Shown: piece after piece, positions 17,028 to 26,667 of the stretch
Layout of the letters: each line of letters begins with the position of its first letter
Numbering within the stretch: position 1 is the first letter of the stretch
Assembly: GCA_018242625.1 (NCBI GenBank)
Contig: JAFEBO010000003.1
Location: 1-64,000 of the forward strand
Source: Planctomycetota bacterium
Lineage (GTDB): Bacteria > Planctomycetota > Phycisphaerae > Phycisphaerales > UBA1924
Length of the DNA stretch: 64,000 nucleotides
Direction: 5' to 3'
Position numbers and translations under genes: made by a program
The notes under the pieces: generated by a model
The model's input: the letters and a program-made list of their open reading frames with translations, nothing else
What the model was told of the DNA's origin: nothing
Database searches by the model: none

Positions 17028-18560
17028 ATGTCCACCCGCCTCTGTCTTCTCGCCGCCCTCTCGCTCCTCCTCTGCTCCGGCTGCGCCCGCAGCCGCCCCG
17101 CAACCACCCCGGGCGAAGGCATCTCCGACGTCGTCCGACTCGGCCCAGCCCAGCTCACCCCAAGCGCCATCCAGTCCGAAACAATGTCCTACGCCGACAC
17201 GTTCATCTCCGCCGTGTCACAAATCTGGACCGCCATCAGCACCAACGCACGCAAAGCAATAGCCGTCGCGCCCGACGACGCCTCGGGCGCCCAGGAAGTC
17301 GCGCGCCAGAACTCCATCCGCCGCGCCTCGCTCGAAGTCAAGCTCGCCAACGTCAACGCCGCCCTCCTCATCGCAAGCAGCCCCAACCCGCTCGTGGCCC
17401 TTTCCGACATGGCCACTCTCGTCACGCTCCAGCGAATGGTCCTCGAAACCCCGGGAACAAAGAAGCTCTTCGGCGCCGAGATCCAAGGGCAGCTCGTCGA
17501 GGTCTACAAAGAACAGGAAATCAATATCTGGCAGGTCTGCTCCCAGGCGATGACCCCCGACCAGATCGAACAGCTCAAAGGCCTCATCCAGACCTGGCGC
17601 GATGATCATCCAGACGCGACGTACGTCTCCAGCGTGCGCCTCGACGACTTCTCCGCCGCACGCCAGATCTCTGTCAACCCCAGCAGCCAGAAAGACGAGA
17701 GCCTCCTGTCCGCCCTTTCGATCGACCCGCTCGCCGGCCTCGACCCCGCCCAGCGCGAAGTCACCAAAACCAGAATGCTCGCCGAACGCATCTTCTTCTA
17801 CTCAAGCCGCGTCCCCAGCGTCGTCAAGTGGCAGGTCGAGAGCCTCTACATGGGCCTCATGCAGGCGCCCGAAGTCGTCGATGTCCTCCGCTCCGCACGC
17901 AACGCCAGCGATGCGGCACAGGATCTCTCCAAGTTCGCCCAGGGACTCCCCGAGCAACTCACCAAGGAGCGCCAGGCCCTCATCCGCCAGATCTTCGATG
18001 ATCTCTCCAAGGAGCGCAGCGCAACCATCGAACAGATCAATCAGGCGCTCTCGGCGCAGCGCCTCGCCGCGCTCGACGACCTCCAAAGCGCCCAGGGCAA
18101 ATTTCAGAACACGCTCAAGGATTTCCGCGAAACAGCCGCCAGCGCCAACACCCTCGCCGACAAACTCACAACAACCCTCAAAGCCGCCGACACCCTCGCC
18201 GCCCGCTTCGCCCCCACCACCCCCACCACTCCCACCGCAACCCCCCTCACCACTCCCGCAACAACCGCCCCCGCCGGCAAAGAACCCGACAGCCTTCAGG
18301 AGTTCCGCTCCGCGGTCGACCGCACCGCCGACGCCGCCGAACGCCTCACCCAGCTCACAAAGAGCATCGATCAGCTCCTCGCCTCGCCCGCCCTCACAAG
18401 CAAAAACGGCTCCCTGCAGACCGTCGTCCAGGAAGTGCAGTTCTCAGGCCGCGAACTCGTCAACTACGCCTTCTGGCGCCTCCTCATCGTCGTCATCGTC
18501 GCCCCCTTCGCCGTCGTCGCCGCGATGGGCCTCTACAAAAAGGTCGTCGCCCGCGCGTAA
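17028..18560 (+). CDS. Coiled-coil lipoprotein with a C-terminal membrane helix
   Basis: A 510-residue protein. The start MSTRLCLLAALSLLLCSGC is a lipoprotein signal with lipobox LCSGC, so the mature N-terminus is a lipidated Cys. Residues about 270-390 are strongly helical (KERQALIRQIFDDLSKERS, AQRLAALDDLQSAQGKF), followed by a Thr/Pro-rich linker and another amphipathic stretch (RTADAAERLTQLTKSIDQLL). A single hydrophobic segment near the end (LLIVVIVAPFAVVAAMGLY) is followed by KKVVARA. A protein tethered at both ends would span the periplasm; that is inference. I do not recognise the family. It ends three bases from the stop of the convergent peptidase gene. Confidence 0.7.
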   Translation: MSTRLCLLAALSLLLCSGCARSRPATTPGEGISDVVRLGPAQLTPSAIQSETMSYADTFISAVSQIWTAISTNARKAIAVAPDDASGAQEVARQNSIRRASLEVKLANVNAALLIASSPNPLVALSDMATLVTLQRMVLETPGTKKLFGAEIQGQLVEVYKEQEINIWQVCSQAMTPDQIEQLKGLIQTWRDDHPDATYVSSVRLDDFSAARQISVNPSSQKDESLLSALSIDPLAGLDPAQREVTKTRMLAERIFFYSSRVPSVVKWQVESLYMGLMQAPEVVDVLRSARNASDAAQDLSKFAQGLPEQLTKERQALIRQIFDDLSKERSATIEQINQALSAQRLAALDDLQSAQGKFQNTLKDFRETAASANTLADKLTTTLKAADTLAARFAPTTPTTPTATPLTTPATTAPAGKEPDSLQEFRSAVDRTADAAERLTQLTKSIDQLLASPALTSKNGSLQTVVQEVQFSGRELVNYAFWRLLIVVIVAPFAVVAAMGLYKKVVARA

Positions 18561-18563
18561 CCC

Positions 18564-20840
18564 TCACTTCACCGCGCGGTAATCGACATCCAGCGCCCAG
18601 AACAAAAACGCATCGACATCGGTCGCCTCCGCAATCCGCTCCTTGAGAGGCGTCCCGCCTCCGTGCCCCGCCTCGGAACTCGTCCGCAGCAGAATCGGCG
18701 ACCTCGCCGGATCGCTCGACGTGGCCGCCTGCAGCCGCGCCGTCATCTTGCGGCTCTGCATCGGCTCCACCCGCGGATCGTTCGCCCCCGTCAAAAACAG
18801 CACCGCCGGATACGCCGTCCGGTCCTTCACGTTGTGAAACGGCGAGTACGCGTACAGCGCCCGGAACTGATCCGCATCCTTCACCGTCCCATACTCAGGA
18901 ATGTTGAACGCCCCGTTCGCCGAAAGCTCCGTCCGCAGCATGTCATAAATCCCCACATGCGTCACCACAACCCGGAACAGATCCGGGTTCTGCGTCAACG
19001 CCGCCCCCATCAGCAGCCCGCCGTTCGACCCGCCCTCGATCGCCAGCCGCGCAGAACTCGTGTACTTGCGCTCGATCATGTGCCTGCACGCCGCCGCAAA
19101 GTCATCAAACACATTCTGCTTCCGCGTCAGCATCCCCTGCTGATGCCACTCTTCTCCAAACTCCCCGCCCCCGCGCAGATTCGTCTGCGCAATCACAACC
19201 CCCTGCTCCAGCAGCACCATCTGCGCCGCCCGGAATCCCGGCGAGCGGCTGAGCCCATACCCCCCATACCCCGTCACCAGGCACGGGTGCGACCCATCAA
19301 GCACCAGCCCCTTCTTGCGGATGATGTTCACCGGCACCTTCGTGCCGTCCTTGCTCACCGCCATCTCACGCACCGTCTCATACCCGGCAAAATCAACCGG
19401 GCTCGTGCTCGCCAGCGCCGTCTTCCCCGTCTCCCACTCCACCCCCGGCTTGCCCAAACCCCCGCCGCTCCCACCCGGCCCAAACCGGAAATACGCCGGC
19501 GGCACCGTGTAACTCGTATCCGAAAACACCACCGCATCCCCGCCCACCGATGCAAGCCCACCGACCGCCCCAACCTCAAGCTGCCGCGGCGACGCCATCG
19601 CCTTGCCCGCCAGATCAAACACGCGAATCTCCGACGGCCCGCCCAGCTGATAAATCGCGTAAATGCGCGAGTCGGTCACAAGCAGGTTGTCCGCCCCCTC
19701 AAACGCGCTCGTCAGCGCGTCCTTCCCCTCCGGCACAACCACCCGCGCCTGCGAAAGCGCACACTCCGGAGAAAGCGCCAGCCGGAGCAGCTTCCCCTTG
19801 GGCGCATCCTTCCGCGAGATCATGTAAATCGCATCATCCGCACCAAACGTCGCCTGCACGACCCGGTCCTCATAACGCGTGACCTGCCGCCACGCGCCCG
19901 AAGGCAGTCGCACAAAGTGCTCAAACTCCCCGCCATCACCCTTCTGCACCGACGCCAGCACCGCGCCGCCATACCCCACCCCCGACCCCGACCCCGACCC
20001 AGACCCGGACCCAGACCCAGATCCCGCCCCCACCAGCGTCTCAAGCTTGATCTCCGCAATCCGCGGCAGCTCCTTGCCCATCTCGTACGCGTCCCTCTCC
20101 GTCGGCTGCCCCAGCGCATGGAAATAGACCTGCATGTAAAAGTCCATGTCCTGCGCCGGCCGCTCCCCAGCACGCGGATACCGCGTGTAATAAAACCCCT
20201 TCGAATCCGGAGCCCACGCCAGGCTCCCACCCGCCGTGCCCCCGTTCACCCGCGGAATCACCTCAAACACCCGCTTCCCCGTCGCCACCTCGAACACCGA
20301 TACATCCCCCGATTCCGTCCCCGCCTTCGACAGCGACGCCGCCAGCATCTTCCCATCCGGCGAAACCTCAAACCAGTCCAGGCTCGTCAGCCCCTTCGGG
20401 TCCAGCACATTCAGATCCAGCACCACCCGCGCCGACTCCGCACTCCCCGGCACTCCCCCAAGCACCCGCTCAGGCTCATCCCACGCAACCAGCACCGGCT
20501 GCTGCGCCGGCGGCTGCCGCCTCAGCCCCAGCAACACCTTCCCGTCACGCGTCATCGCCAGCGACGAATACGACGGCGTCGTCGCCGACATGATCTCCGT
20601 CACCCGCGCACGAATCGCCTCAATGTGCGGCAGCCCCGCAAGAAACCCCCGCGCATACGCATTCTGCGCATCCGACCACTCCCGAACCTTCACATCCCCA
20701 GAATCCTCCAGCCACCGATACTCATCAACCACCGTCACCCCGTGATACACATCACTCACCGGCTTCTTCTCCGTCGCCGGAACACTCGCAAACACAGAAG
20801 CCGCACCCAACACCAAACCACAAAGAATGACGTGTCGCAT
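18564..20840 (-). CDS. Prolyl oligopeptidase family serine peptidase (S9A)
   Basis: A 758-residue exported enzyme; start MRHVILCGLVLGAASVFAS is a signal peptide, and ATG 20879 would add 13 residues. The N-terminus has the S9A opening (VSDVYHGVTVVDEYRWLED), followed by a seven-bladed propeller region. The C-terminal catalytic domain shows Ser605 in GGSNGG, Asp688 in NDPRVEP and His726 in EAGHGGG. It cleaves short peptides after proline, here outside the cytoplasm. A (Gly-Ser) run of about 14 residues lies in the propeller region, coded by a hexanucleotide tract at 19981-20022. It is convergent with the lipoprotein gene. Confidence 0.92.
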   Translation of the reverse strand: MRHVILCGLVLGAASVFASVPATEKKPVSDVYHGVTVVDEYRWLEDSGDVKVREWSDAQNAYARGFLAGLPHIEAIRARVTEIMSATTPSYSSLAMTRDGKVLLGLRRQPPAQQPVLVAWDEPERVLGGVPGSAESARVVLDLNVLDPKGLTSLDWFEVSPDGKMLAASLSKAGTESGDVSVFEVATGKRVFEVIPRVNGGTAGGSLAWAPDSKGFYYTRYPRAGERPAQDMDFYMQVYFHALGQPTERDAYEMGKELPRIAEIKLETLVGAGSGSGSGSGSGSGSGVGYGGAVLASVQKGDGGEFEHFVRLPSGAWRQVTRYEDRVVQATFGADDAIYMISRKDAPKGKLLRLALSPECALSQARVVVPEGKDALTSAFEGADNLLVTDSRIYAIYQLGGPSEIRVFDLAGKAMASPRQLEVGAVGGLASVGGDAVVFSDTSYTVPPAYFRFGPGGSGGGLGKPGVEWETGKTALASTSPVDFAGYETVREMAVSKDGTKVPVNIIRKKGLVLDGSHPCLVTGYGGYGLSRSPGFRAAQMVLLEQGVVIAQTNLRGGGEFGEEWHQQGMLTRKQNVFDDFAAACRHMIERKYTSSARLAIEGGSNGGLLMGAALTQNPDLFRVVVTHVGIYDMLRTELSANGAFNIPEYGTVKDADQFRALYAYSPFHNVKDRTAYPAVLFLTGANDPRVEPMQSRKMTARLQAATSSDPARSPILLRTSSEAGHGGGTPLKERIAEATDVDAFLFWALDVDYRAVK
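19981..20022. repeat. Hexanucleotide tract within the peptidase gene
   Basis: Seven units of the CCCGAC/CCAGAC type lie in tandem and encode alternating Gly-Ser on the minus strand. Gain or loss of a unit keeps the frame. Confidence 0.75.
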
Positions 20841-21297
20841 AAACAAAGGATACCGGATGCCTGTGAAGGCCATCCCCAAGGAAAGACGTTGGGGGGGGGC
20901 GGGCGCAGCGCCTCCAACCGTCGCGGAATCGCAGCCATGACCCGATCGTGAAATACGACCCGAAACCCGACCGGATTGTCAAGGTTCCGGAGCAGTTGCG
21001 GCAGCGGGATTGAGCAATGGCAATGCCCCACGGATCTCTCGGAGCTGAAATCAGTGGCACGGCGCGTGGGGTCGATTGGAAAGCCGGACGAGATCAAGGG
21101 CGGAGCCACCCGCCACTGTCCTTGGCAAACTCTGGAGGTTGCCGTTCGAAGCCGAAACATCACACTGCCTTCAGGTAACCGCAACCAGTGCAACGACGCT
21201 TCAAGACCTCCAAACGCGAGTCCCGCCTCAAGACCGCGATTTCGCCTCCCAGCTTGCGGGAATGCGCCGCCCAGTGCTAGATGGCTATGCTGCTGCC
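20841..21297. other. Divergent intergenic region without a recognisable gene
   Basis: The 457 bases between the peptidase and the methylase hold a run of nine G at about 20891 and a scrap resembling the flank of the hairpin repeats at 44.4 and 46.2 kb (CAGTGGCACGGCGCGT, near 21053). The methylase frame is open back to 21076, so part of this may be coding. Confidence 0.4.
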
Positions 21298-22302
21298 ATG
21301 TCCGCTATCGCTCACAAGCAGCATCCACCTCCCGACACGGAGCAATCTCTGCTCGCAGAGCTGGGCACGGGAAATCTTGACAACATCATTCCGACACTGG
21401 CCCGCGACGAAAAGGCCCTGCGTCGCATAGAGGCCGTCGTCAAAATGCGACAAACCACGCATCAGCTCATCCTCGGCGATGCGAGGAAGGCAACGAAACT
21501 AGCCCCAGAATCTGTTCACCTGGTGGTAACCTCTCCTCCGTATTGGACGTTGAAGAAGTACAACGAGCATGAAGACCAACTGGGGCACGTCGCCTCATAT
21601 GCGGACTTCGTTGCCGACCTTGACCAGGTTTGGAAAAACTGCTACGACGCGTTAGTTCCGGGCGGCCGCTTGATAATCAACGTGGGAGATGTGTGCCTCT
21701 CTCGCCGCAAGAACAATGGCCGGCACACAGTTGTTCCGCTCCACGCGACAATTCAAGAGCACTGCAAGCGGATGGGCTTCGACAATTTGGCACCGATCAT
21801 TTGGCACAAGATTTCGAACGCAAATTACGAAGCGGAGGGTGGCGGCGGAGGTTTTCTTGGAAAACCGTACGAGCCGAATGCCGTCATAAAGAACGATATC
21901 GAGTTCATTCTCATGCAGCGCAAACCGGGCGGCTATCGAAGCCCTTCTCGGATGGATCGGCTTCTCAGCATCGTGCCTGCGGATCTTTACCAAGTGTGGT
22001 TTCGTCAAATCTGGTCGGACATAAAGGGCACGTCAACCGCGAAGCACCCCGCCCCTTATCCGGTTGCCCTCGCTGAACGACTGATACGCATGTTCTCATT
22101 TGTCGGCGACACCGTGCTCGACCCATTCATGGGCACAGCCTCCACAAACTTTGCAGCTGCTCGCTGGGGGAGAAATAGCATTGGAACCGAAGTCGACCCC
22201 GACTATTTCATGCTTGCCCGTCGTCGAATGGCCGAGTTCAGTAGCGAGCTGTATTCCCACGCTGCTGTTTCTGCGAGTTCTACAGGAGACAAGATCAAGT
22301 GA
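21298..22302 (+). CDS. Beta-class DNA methyltransferase of a type II system
   Basis: About 334 residues from ATG 21298; ATG 21262 and the frame opening at 21076 are alternatives, and none has a strong ribosome binding site. Catalytic motif IV TSPPYW (78-83) comes first and the AdoMet motif DPFMGTAST (about 275) near the C-terminus, the beta-class order used by N4-cytosine and some N6-adenine enzymes. The stop overlaps the GTG of the next gene (GTGA), a PaeR7I/XhoI-type nuclease, so this is its protective methylase and should modify CTCGAG. Base composition (about 55% GC by eye) is lower than in the surroundings, consistent with transfer. Confidence 0.85.
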   Translation: MSAIAHKQHPPPDTEQSLLAELGTGNLDNIIPTLARDEKALRRIEAVVKMRQTTHQLILGDARKATKLAPESVHLVVTSPPYWTLKKYNEHEDQLGHVASYADFVADLDQVWKNCYDALVPGGRLIINVGDVCLSRRKNNGRHTVVPLHATIQEHCKRMGFDNLAPIIWHKISNANYEAEGGGGGFLGKPYEPNAVIKNDIEFILMQRKPGGYRSPSRMDRLLSIVPADLYQVWFRQIWSDIKGTSTAKHPAPYPVALAERLIRMFSFVGDTVLDPFMGTASTNFAAARWGRNSIGTEVDPDYFMLARRRMAEFSSELYSHAAVSASSTGDKIK

Positions 22303-23027
22303 CGGATCTTGAAGATCGCCTATCTGCGGCCGTTCGACACTTCTGGAGCACTCGCCAGAAACAGGCAGATAAGCAACACGCGGAGGGGGAGGCTGACGCT
22401 GGCTCGCGCAGTTCCGTGACCGGCGGAAAGCAGATGGACGCCTTCATCGAGCTGATTCGCGACGTATTGCTTCGTGCCGGCTGCCCCGCGAGGTCTTTGT
22501 TCCTTCAAAAGCGAATTGAACTCCCGGGCTGGTACCGTGCAGAAAAGAAGTGGGACCTTGTAGTTGTTCACCGTTCACAACTCGTTGCGGCGGTTGAATT
22601 CAAATCGCAAGTGGGCCCGTCCTTTGGAAACAACTTCAACAACCGTTCTGAGGAGGCTCTGGGTAGCGCCACCGACATTTGGGCCGCTTATCGAGAGGGC
22701 GCATTCTCGCCTTCTCCGCGACCTTGGCTCGGCTATTTCATGGTACTTGAAGACTGTGAAGCTTCTTCCTCACCGATTAAAGTCGTGGAACCACATTTCA
22801 AAGTGTTTCCCGAGTTTCGAGGCGCAAGCTACCGCAACCGATACCAACTGCTCATCAGAAAGCTACTCCGAGATCGACTGTACGACGGAGCTTGCTTTTT
22901 GGTTTCCAGTTCCACGGAAGGCGTCCGAGGAAAATATGAACAGCCGGATGCAGAATTGCTTTTTGAGACGTTCTTGCGTGGAATTTCTTCCCACGTCACC
23001 GCAGCGTGCAACGAGGGCCTTGGATGA
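22299..23027 (+). CDS. PaeR7I/XhoI family type II restriction endonuclease
   Basis: A 242-residue nuclease starting at GTG 22299, overlapping the methylase stop by four bases. The block KKWDLVVV (Asp86) and AAVEFKSQVGPSFGNNFNNR (Glu100, Lys102) is the PD-(D/E)xK active site in the form peculiar to the PaeR7I/XhoI family, which cuts at CTCGAG. Length agrees with PaeR7I (about 246). The coupled start suggests the methylase is always made first from the same message. No controller gene is seen. Confidence 0.92.
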   Translation: MTDLEDRLSAAVRHFWSTRQKQADKQHAEGEADAGSRSSVTGGKQMDAFIELIRDVLLRAGCPARSLFLQKRIELPGWYRAEKKWDLVVVHRSQLVAAVEFKSQVGPSFGNNFNNRSEEALGSATDIWAAYREGAFSPSPRPWLGYFMVLEDCEASSSPIKVVEPHFKVFPEFRGASYRNRYQLLIRKLLRDRLYDGACFLVSSSTEGVRGKYEQPDAELLFETFLRGISSHVTAACNEGLG

Positions 23028-23301
23028 CTACGGCCGAAGGTGGTGTTGCCCTTAACGCTTTGGCAGGCGGCATCGACCCTGCCGCTCCACCTCCGAAATA
23101 CACCAAACGCGCCCTGTCGGCGGGTGGCAACACTCACGCTCCTTTAGTCCCTTAACAAAGAGACAATCGCGCCACCACTCGCGTTCCTACGCCGGTGATG
23201 TGAATCGCGCTACCGCTTCGCGCCTATCAACCACACCTCACCCCAACCTCGCTCCTCCTCCGTGATCGATGAAGAGCCCCCAGCCCGCCAACCCCCATTC
23301 C

Positions 23302-24846
23302 CTAGTTCCCAGCACCCATCCCCCGTTCTTCCCCCTTCCCCGTCTCCTTCCCAATCCACTCCATCACCCGCTCCTCCGTCCATTCATAAAACGGATTAAA
23401 CCGCATCCGCATCATCAGGCTGCTCGAGATCGCCAGCACCCCTCTCTCCCCTCGCAGCGAAAGCGTCCCGAGCGGCAGCTTGATCGAGCCCTTCCCACCA
23501 TCCCCATACACCGGGTCCGTCGGCGGAATCGGCAACGCCACGTGCGACAGCGAAAAGTTCCCCGGCGGCCACGCCCCGCTCACCTCCCGCTCCGTGATCT
23601 TCCCCGACTCCAGCGTCCGCGCCACCACCTCATATCCCGCCTCCGACCGGTTCGTCACCAGCGTCAGCACAAACGGCAGATCACTCCGCTTCAGCCGCGG
23701 CCGGATCTGCGTCTCAAAGCTATTGTCCGTCAGCCCCTCCAGCCACGACGCTCGGTTGATGTCAAACAGAATCAGCTCCCCCCGCCCCGGCGGCAGGCGA
23801 TCCATCAACACATCAATCATCCGCGTCGCAATCACCGTCGCATCCGCCGCCGACTGCACCACCAGCACCGGCGGAAAACCCTTCATCCCGCCGCTCGCCG
23901 CCAGCTGATCAATCTGCGTCTCAACCCGGCGCGTCATCCGATACGCCTGCAAACTCGCATTCACCGGCCACGATGAATACTTGAACGGATCAATCTCCGG
24001 CTCAATCCCGCTCCAAGCCAGCTTCTTTTCCCCCGTCAGCCACGAAACCGCCGGAAATATCTCCGTGAACTCCGCGAGCGGCGAAATGCCGATCATCGGC
24101 GAAATCAACACCATCGCGTCCGGCTTCGCCCTTCCCCCACTCCCACTGCCCCCACCACTCCCCTTCACATTCTCACCTTGCAGCAGCGTCTCGCACACAT
24201 CGTTGACGCACAGCGCGCCCCCGTTGGAATATCCCACCGCGATCATCGGTTTCCCCGCCGGCACCCGCCTCCGCAGATCTTCCATCGCGAGCCGCGTCGC
24301 CGCCGCCCAGTCTTCCCACGTTGCATCCGCCAGCGCCTTGGGCACCGTCCCATGCCCCGGCACGCGCAGGCAGATCACCGTGTAGCCGGCGCCGTGCAGC
24401 CGCTCCGCCAGCGTCCGCAGCGAGTACGGCGCATCCGACAACCCGTGCACAAGGAGCGCCCCGCCCACCGGGTCCTTCGCCTCCGCCACCCACGTCCGAT
24501 TCCAGTTGTGATCCAGGATCGTCTCCGGATTGCACACCGATCCCACCTTGTACCGGCTGAACTTCCCCGCCACCTTCGCCGACCACTCCTTGCGCACCAG
24601 ATCATCAAGCTCCGCAAAGACCCGGTCTTCCTGCTTCAGATAGTCACCAAACGTGTACCCCGGCCGCGCATCCGCCGCGACAAACTCCGACTTCGGCCCA
24701 TGTCGGTGCCACCCCTGCAACTCCGGCAACGTCCGCGCCACCCGCACCCACGCAAACACAACGCCCCCAGCGCCCACCAGCGCCAGCAAAACCACAAACA
24801 CCACCGCCAACCCAGCCCACCGCGCGATCCGTTTCCGCATGCGCAT
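23302..24846 (-). CDS. Membrane-anchored alpha/beta hydrolase
   Basis: A 514-residue protein with an N-terminal membrane helix (LAVVFVVLLALVGAGGVVFAW, about 13-33), so an uncleaved anchor or signal. The hydrolase core is visible: GALLVHGLSDAPYSLRTLAERL (oxyanion region), VPGHGTVPKAL, the nucleophile elbow GYSNGG (Ser at about 204), and a late VLVVQSAADATV strand with the likely Asp. The His is probably the one in FSLSHVALPIP. A glycine/serine insert (GSGGGSGSGG) follows the nucleophile domain. The substrate is unknown; esterase or lipase-like activity is the usual guess. ATG 24840 is an alternative start. Confidence 0.82.
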   Translation of the reverse strand: MRMRKRIARWAGLAVVFVVLLALVGAGGVVFAWVRVARTLPELQGWHRHGPKSEFVAADARPGYTFGDYLKQEDRVFAELDDLVRKEWSAKVAGKFSRYKVGSVCNPETILDHNWNRTWVAEAKDPVGGALLVHGLSDAPYSLRTLAERLHGAGYTVICLRVPGHGTVPKALADATWEDWAAATRLAMEDLRRRVPAGKPMIAVGYSNGGALCVNDVCETLLQGENVKGSGGGSGSGGRAKPDAMVLISPMIGISPLAEFTEIFPAVSWLTGEKKLAWSGIEPEIDPFKYSSWPVNASLQAYRMTRRVETQIDQLAASGGMKGFPPVLVVQSAADATVIATRMIDVLMDRLPPGRGELILFDINRASWLEGLTDNSFETQIRPRLKRSDLPFVLTLVTNRSEAGYEVVARTLESGKITEREVSGAWPPGNFSLSHVALPIPPTDPVYGDGGKGSIKLPLGTLSLRGERGVLAISSSLMMRMRFNPFYEWTEERVMEWIGKETGKGEERGMGAGN

Positions 24847-25126
24847 GCCGCATGGTACTCGGATTCACATCCCGCGCGCCACCCCCCCCACACACACAGC
24901 CCCGCCGCCCCAATGCGTTCCCTGCAGACACCGCCGCGCTGCTCCGCCGCTCTGCTGTTCTGCGAACCTGCTCTTCGCGTCCGCAATTTGCAATTTCAAA
25001 TTTCCGTTTTCCGGTTCCCGATTTTCAATCGCCTTCCCACCCCGCCTCATCAGGCAGGCGCGCGCCAGCGGCCGGTGGCATCGATCTTGCCTCCCCACGC
25101 CTCGACATTCACCCATCGTGCCGTGC

Positions 25127-25157
25127 CACGGACGTCGGTTCCTCCGACGTCAGTGTG
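25127..25157 (-). repeat. Covarying hairpin repeat, copy 1
   Basis: Read on the minus strand, the arms CACTGACGTCGG and CCGACGTCCGTG surround the loop AGGAA, with one mismatch. The same element occurs at 44393 and 46168, and a degenerate one at 36452. Confidence 0.65.
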
Positions 25158-25407
25158 CCTTGCACCACTGCCCCGCAACACCAATCAACCATTCCCTCAC
25201 CTTCCCCCGCTCCTCCTCCGTCATCGACCAGTCCCCATCGGTCGATTCTTCCTTTGAAACCGCCGCCCGCAGCAGCCCGACGATGCCGCCGAATTTCTGG
25301 TGTTGATCGACGCGTGCTTTCACGCTCTTGGCGATCTGCTCGGCTTGACCCGTCACTTCGTTTCGGGCTCGTCGGGTCAATCGTCCTCGCTGCCGCGGGC
25401 CGCACAT
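25150..25407 (-). CDS. Hypothetical small protein (doubtful)
   Basis: An 85-residue frame beginning six bases after the stop of the dockerin gene on the same strand. The middle looks protein-like and helical (GQAEQIAKSVKARVDQHQ, TEEERGKVREWLIGVAG) and its later codons are G/C-ending. Against it, the first 15 codons are poor, and the last five residues and stop are encoded by the start of the dispersed hairpin repeat at 25127-25157. It may be a real gene whose 3' end was replaced by the repeat, or a chance frame. Confidence 0.3.
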   Translation of the reverse strand: MCGPRQRGRLTRRARNEVTGQAEQIAKSVKARVDQHQKFGGIVGLLRAAVSKEESTDGDWSMTEEERGKVREWLIGVAGQWCKAH

Positions 25408-25413
25408 CCCGCC

Positions 25414-26667
25414 TCACGGACACACCAAATCGTCATACGCCCCCGCGAACACCGCGAAGTCCGCATCGTCCACCACCCCGTCGCGATTGAAATCGCACGG
25501 GCAGGCGAGCAGCATCTCTCCGTTGGCGCAGTCGAAAAAGTTGTACGCCGCTGCGAACATCACAAAGTCCGCGTCGTCCACCACGCGGTCGTAATTCCGG
25601 TCCGCGGCACAGAAACCCGGCGCGTTGTTCAGATCGAGATACCAGAACGTCGAGTCGTCGTCGGCCCAGGGCACGAGGGTGCGCTCCGTGCCGGTAAAGA
25701 CCGTGGCGTCCTTGTTCATGGCCCAAACCTGGAGATTGACGTGCGGCCCGAACTCGATCCCGCGTGAGACGAGAAAGTCTTCAAACGTCCGCAGTCCGTC
25801 TCCCTCGGTCCAGATGTACGGCGCGCCCGCGAACGAGAATGCGATCGTCTTTTCGTCCGCGCTCATGCCCGCCAGCATCGCGGACGGGTACCCCATGCCC
25901 GGACGCGGAAACGTGCACAATTCCTGCGTCGCAACGGCCGGGCCCGCGCAATCCCATCGCACCAGCGCCACCGAATCCGCCGATAGCGTGAACGCGTACA
26001 CACGGGAGCCGTCCGCGCTCATGATCACATCCAATTCCTCGACCACCGCTCCCGGCGGCGGCGGAAGAGTCGAGAGACCGGCCCCCCGCGTCCAGCGGCG
26101 GAGCTCACCGGTCTGGGGCGAGATGTACGCGACAATCGACGCATCATCCGAGATTGCCGCGGCGAACGGCGTCTCGCTGGTGATCAGCTCCTGATTCGCC
26201 CCGTCCCAGACGTACAAGCCGAACGAAGAAGCGTTGTCCGCCCACAGCAGATTCGAGCCGTCCGCGGTCAGCGCCAAGGCGCGCCCGTTCTCCGAGCTCG
26301 TCGGTGGGAACCGGAAGCCGCCCGCGGACCATATGTAAGCCCCCTCGTACCTCCAGTCTCGAGTCCAAAAGAGCTGACCCGCAATTTTCGAACCATCCGC
26401 GCTCATCGCGCGATGCCAGGGTTGGCTGGGCCACCAGCCGATTGGCGAAAAGCCGATCGCGGGCGACCAGACTGCCGCGGGAGGTCCATAGTAATCTTGC
26501 GGCCCCATCCCTGCGATGGTCTGCCCGTCCGCGCTGATGGATACGGGCACAAACGGGCTCGGATACTCCGGCCGGATGACCGTTCCGGGCACGGCCCCGG
26601 ACTGTTGCGAGAGCGCGAAGCCTGCGACCGCCACCAACGCCCGCATGCACACCTTTGGATTCTTCAT
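25414..26667 (-). CDS. Exported HAF-repeat/WD-like protein with dockerin-like module
   Basis: A 417-residue protein; the start MKNPKVCMRALVAVAGFALS follows AGGAGG and opens a signal peptide. The body has repeated 'SADG..IAG' units (VSISADGQTIAGMG, AMSADGSKIAGQLF, ALTADGSNLLWAD, GMSADEKTIAF) with interspersed W-x-x-x-x-G motifs, the pattern of HAF-type extracellular repeats that form a propeller. The C-terminus has two dockerin-like repeats (RNYDRVVDDADF, DFNRDGVVDDADF) and ends DLVCP. The function is unknown beyond surface display. Confidence 0.8.
   Translation of the reverse strand: MKNPKVCMRALVAVAGFALSQQSGAVPGTVIRPEYPSPFVPVSISADGQTIAGMGPQDYYGPPAAVWSPAIGFSPIGWWPSQPWHRAMSADGSKIAGQLFWTRDWRYEGAYIWSAGGFRFPPTSSENGRALALTADGSNLLWADNASSFGLYVWDGANQELITSETPFAAAISDDASIVAYISPQTGELRRWTRGAGLSTLPPPPGAVVEELDVIMSADGSRVYAFTLSADSVALVRWDCAGPAVATQELCTFPRPGMGYPSAMLAGMSADEKTIAFSFAGAPYIWTEGDGLRTFEDFLVSRGIEFGPHVNLQVWAMNKDATVFTGTERTLVPWADDDSTFWYLDLNNAPGFCAADRNYDRVVDDADFVMFAAAYNFFDCANGEMLLACPCDFNRDGVVDDADFAVFAGAYDDLVCP

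Noticed and set aside
18663-20951. 762-codon + strand frame across the peptidase gene
   Set aside because: Its product is an Arg/His/Pro-rich mirror of the peptidase, whose catalytic triad is complete.
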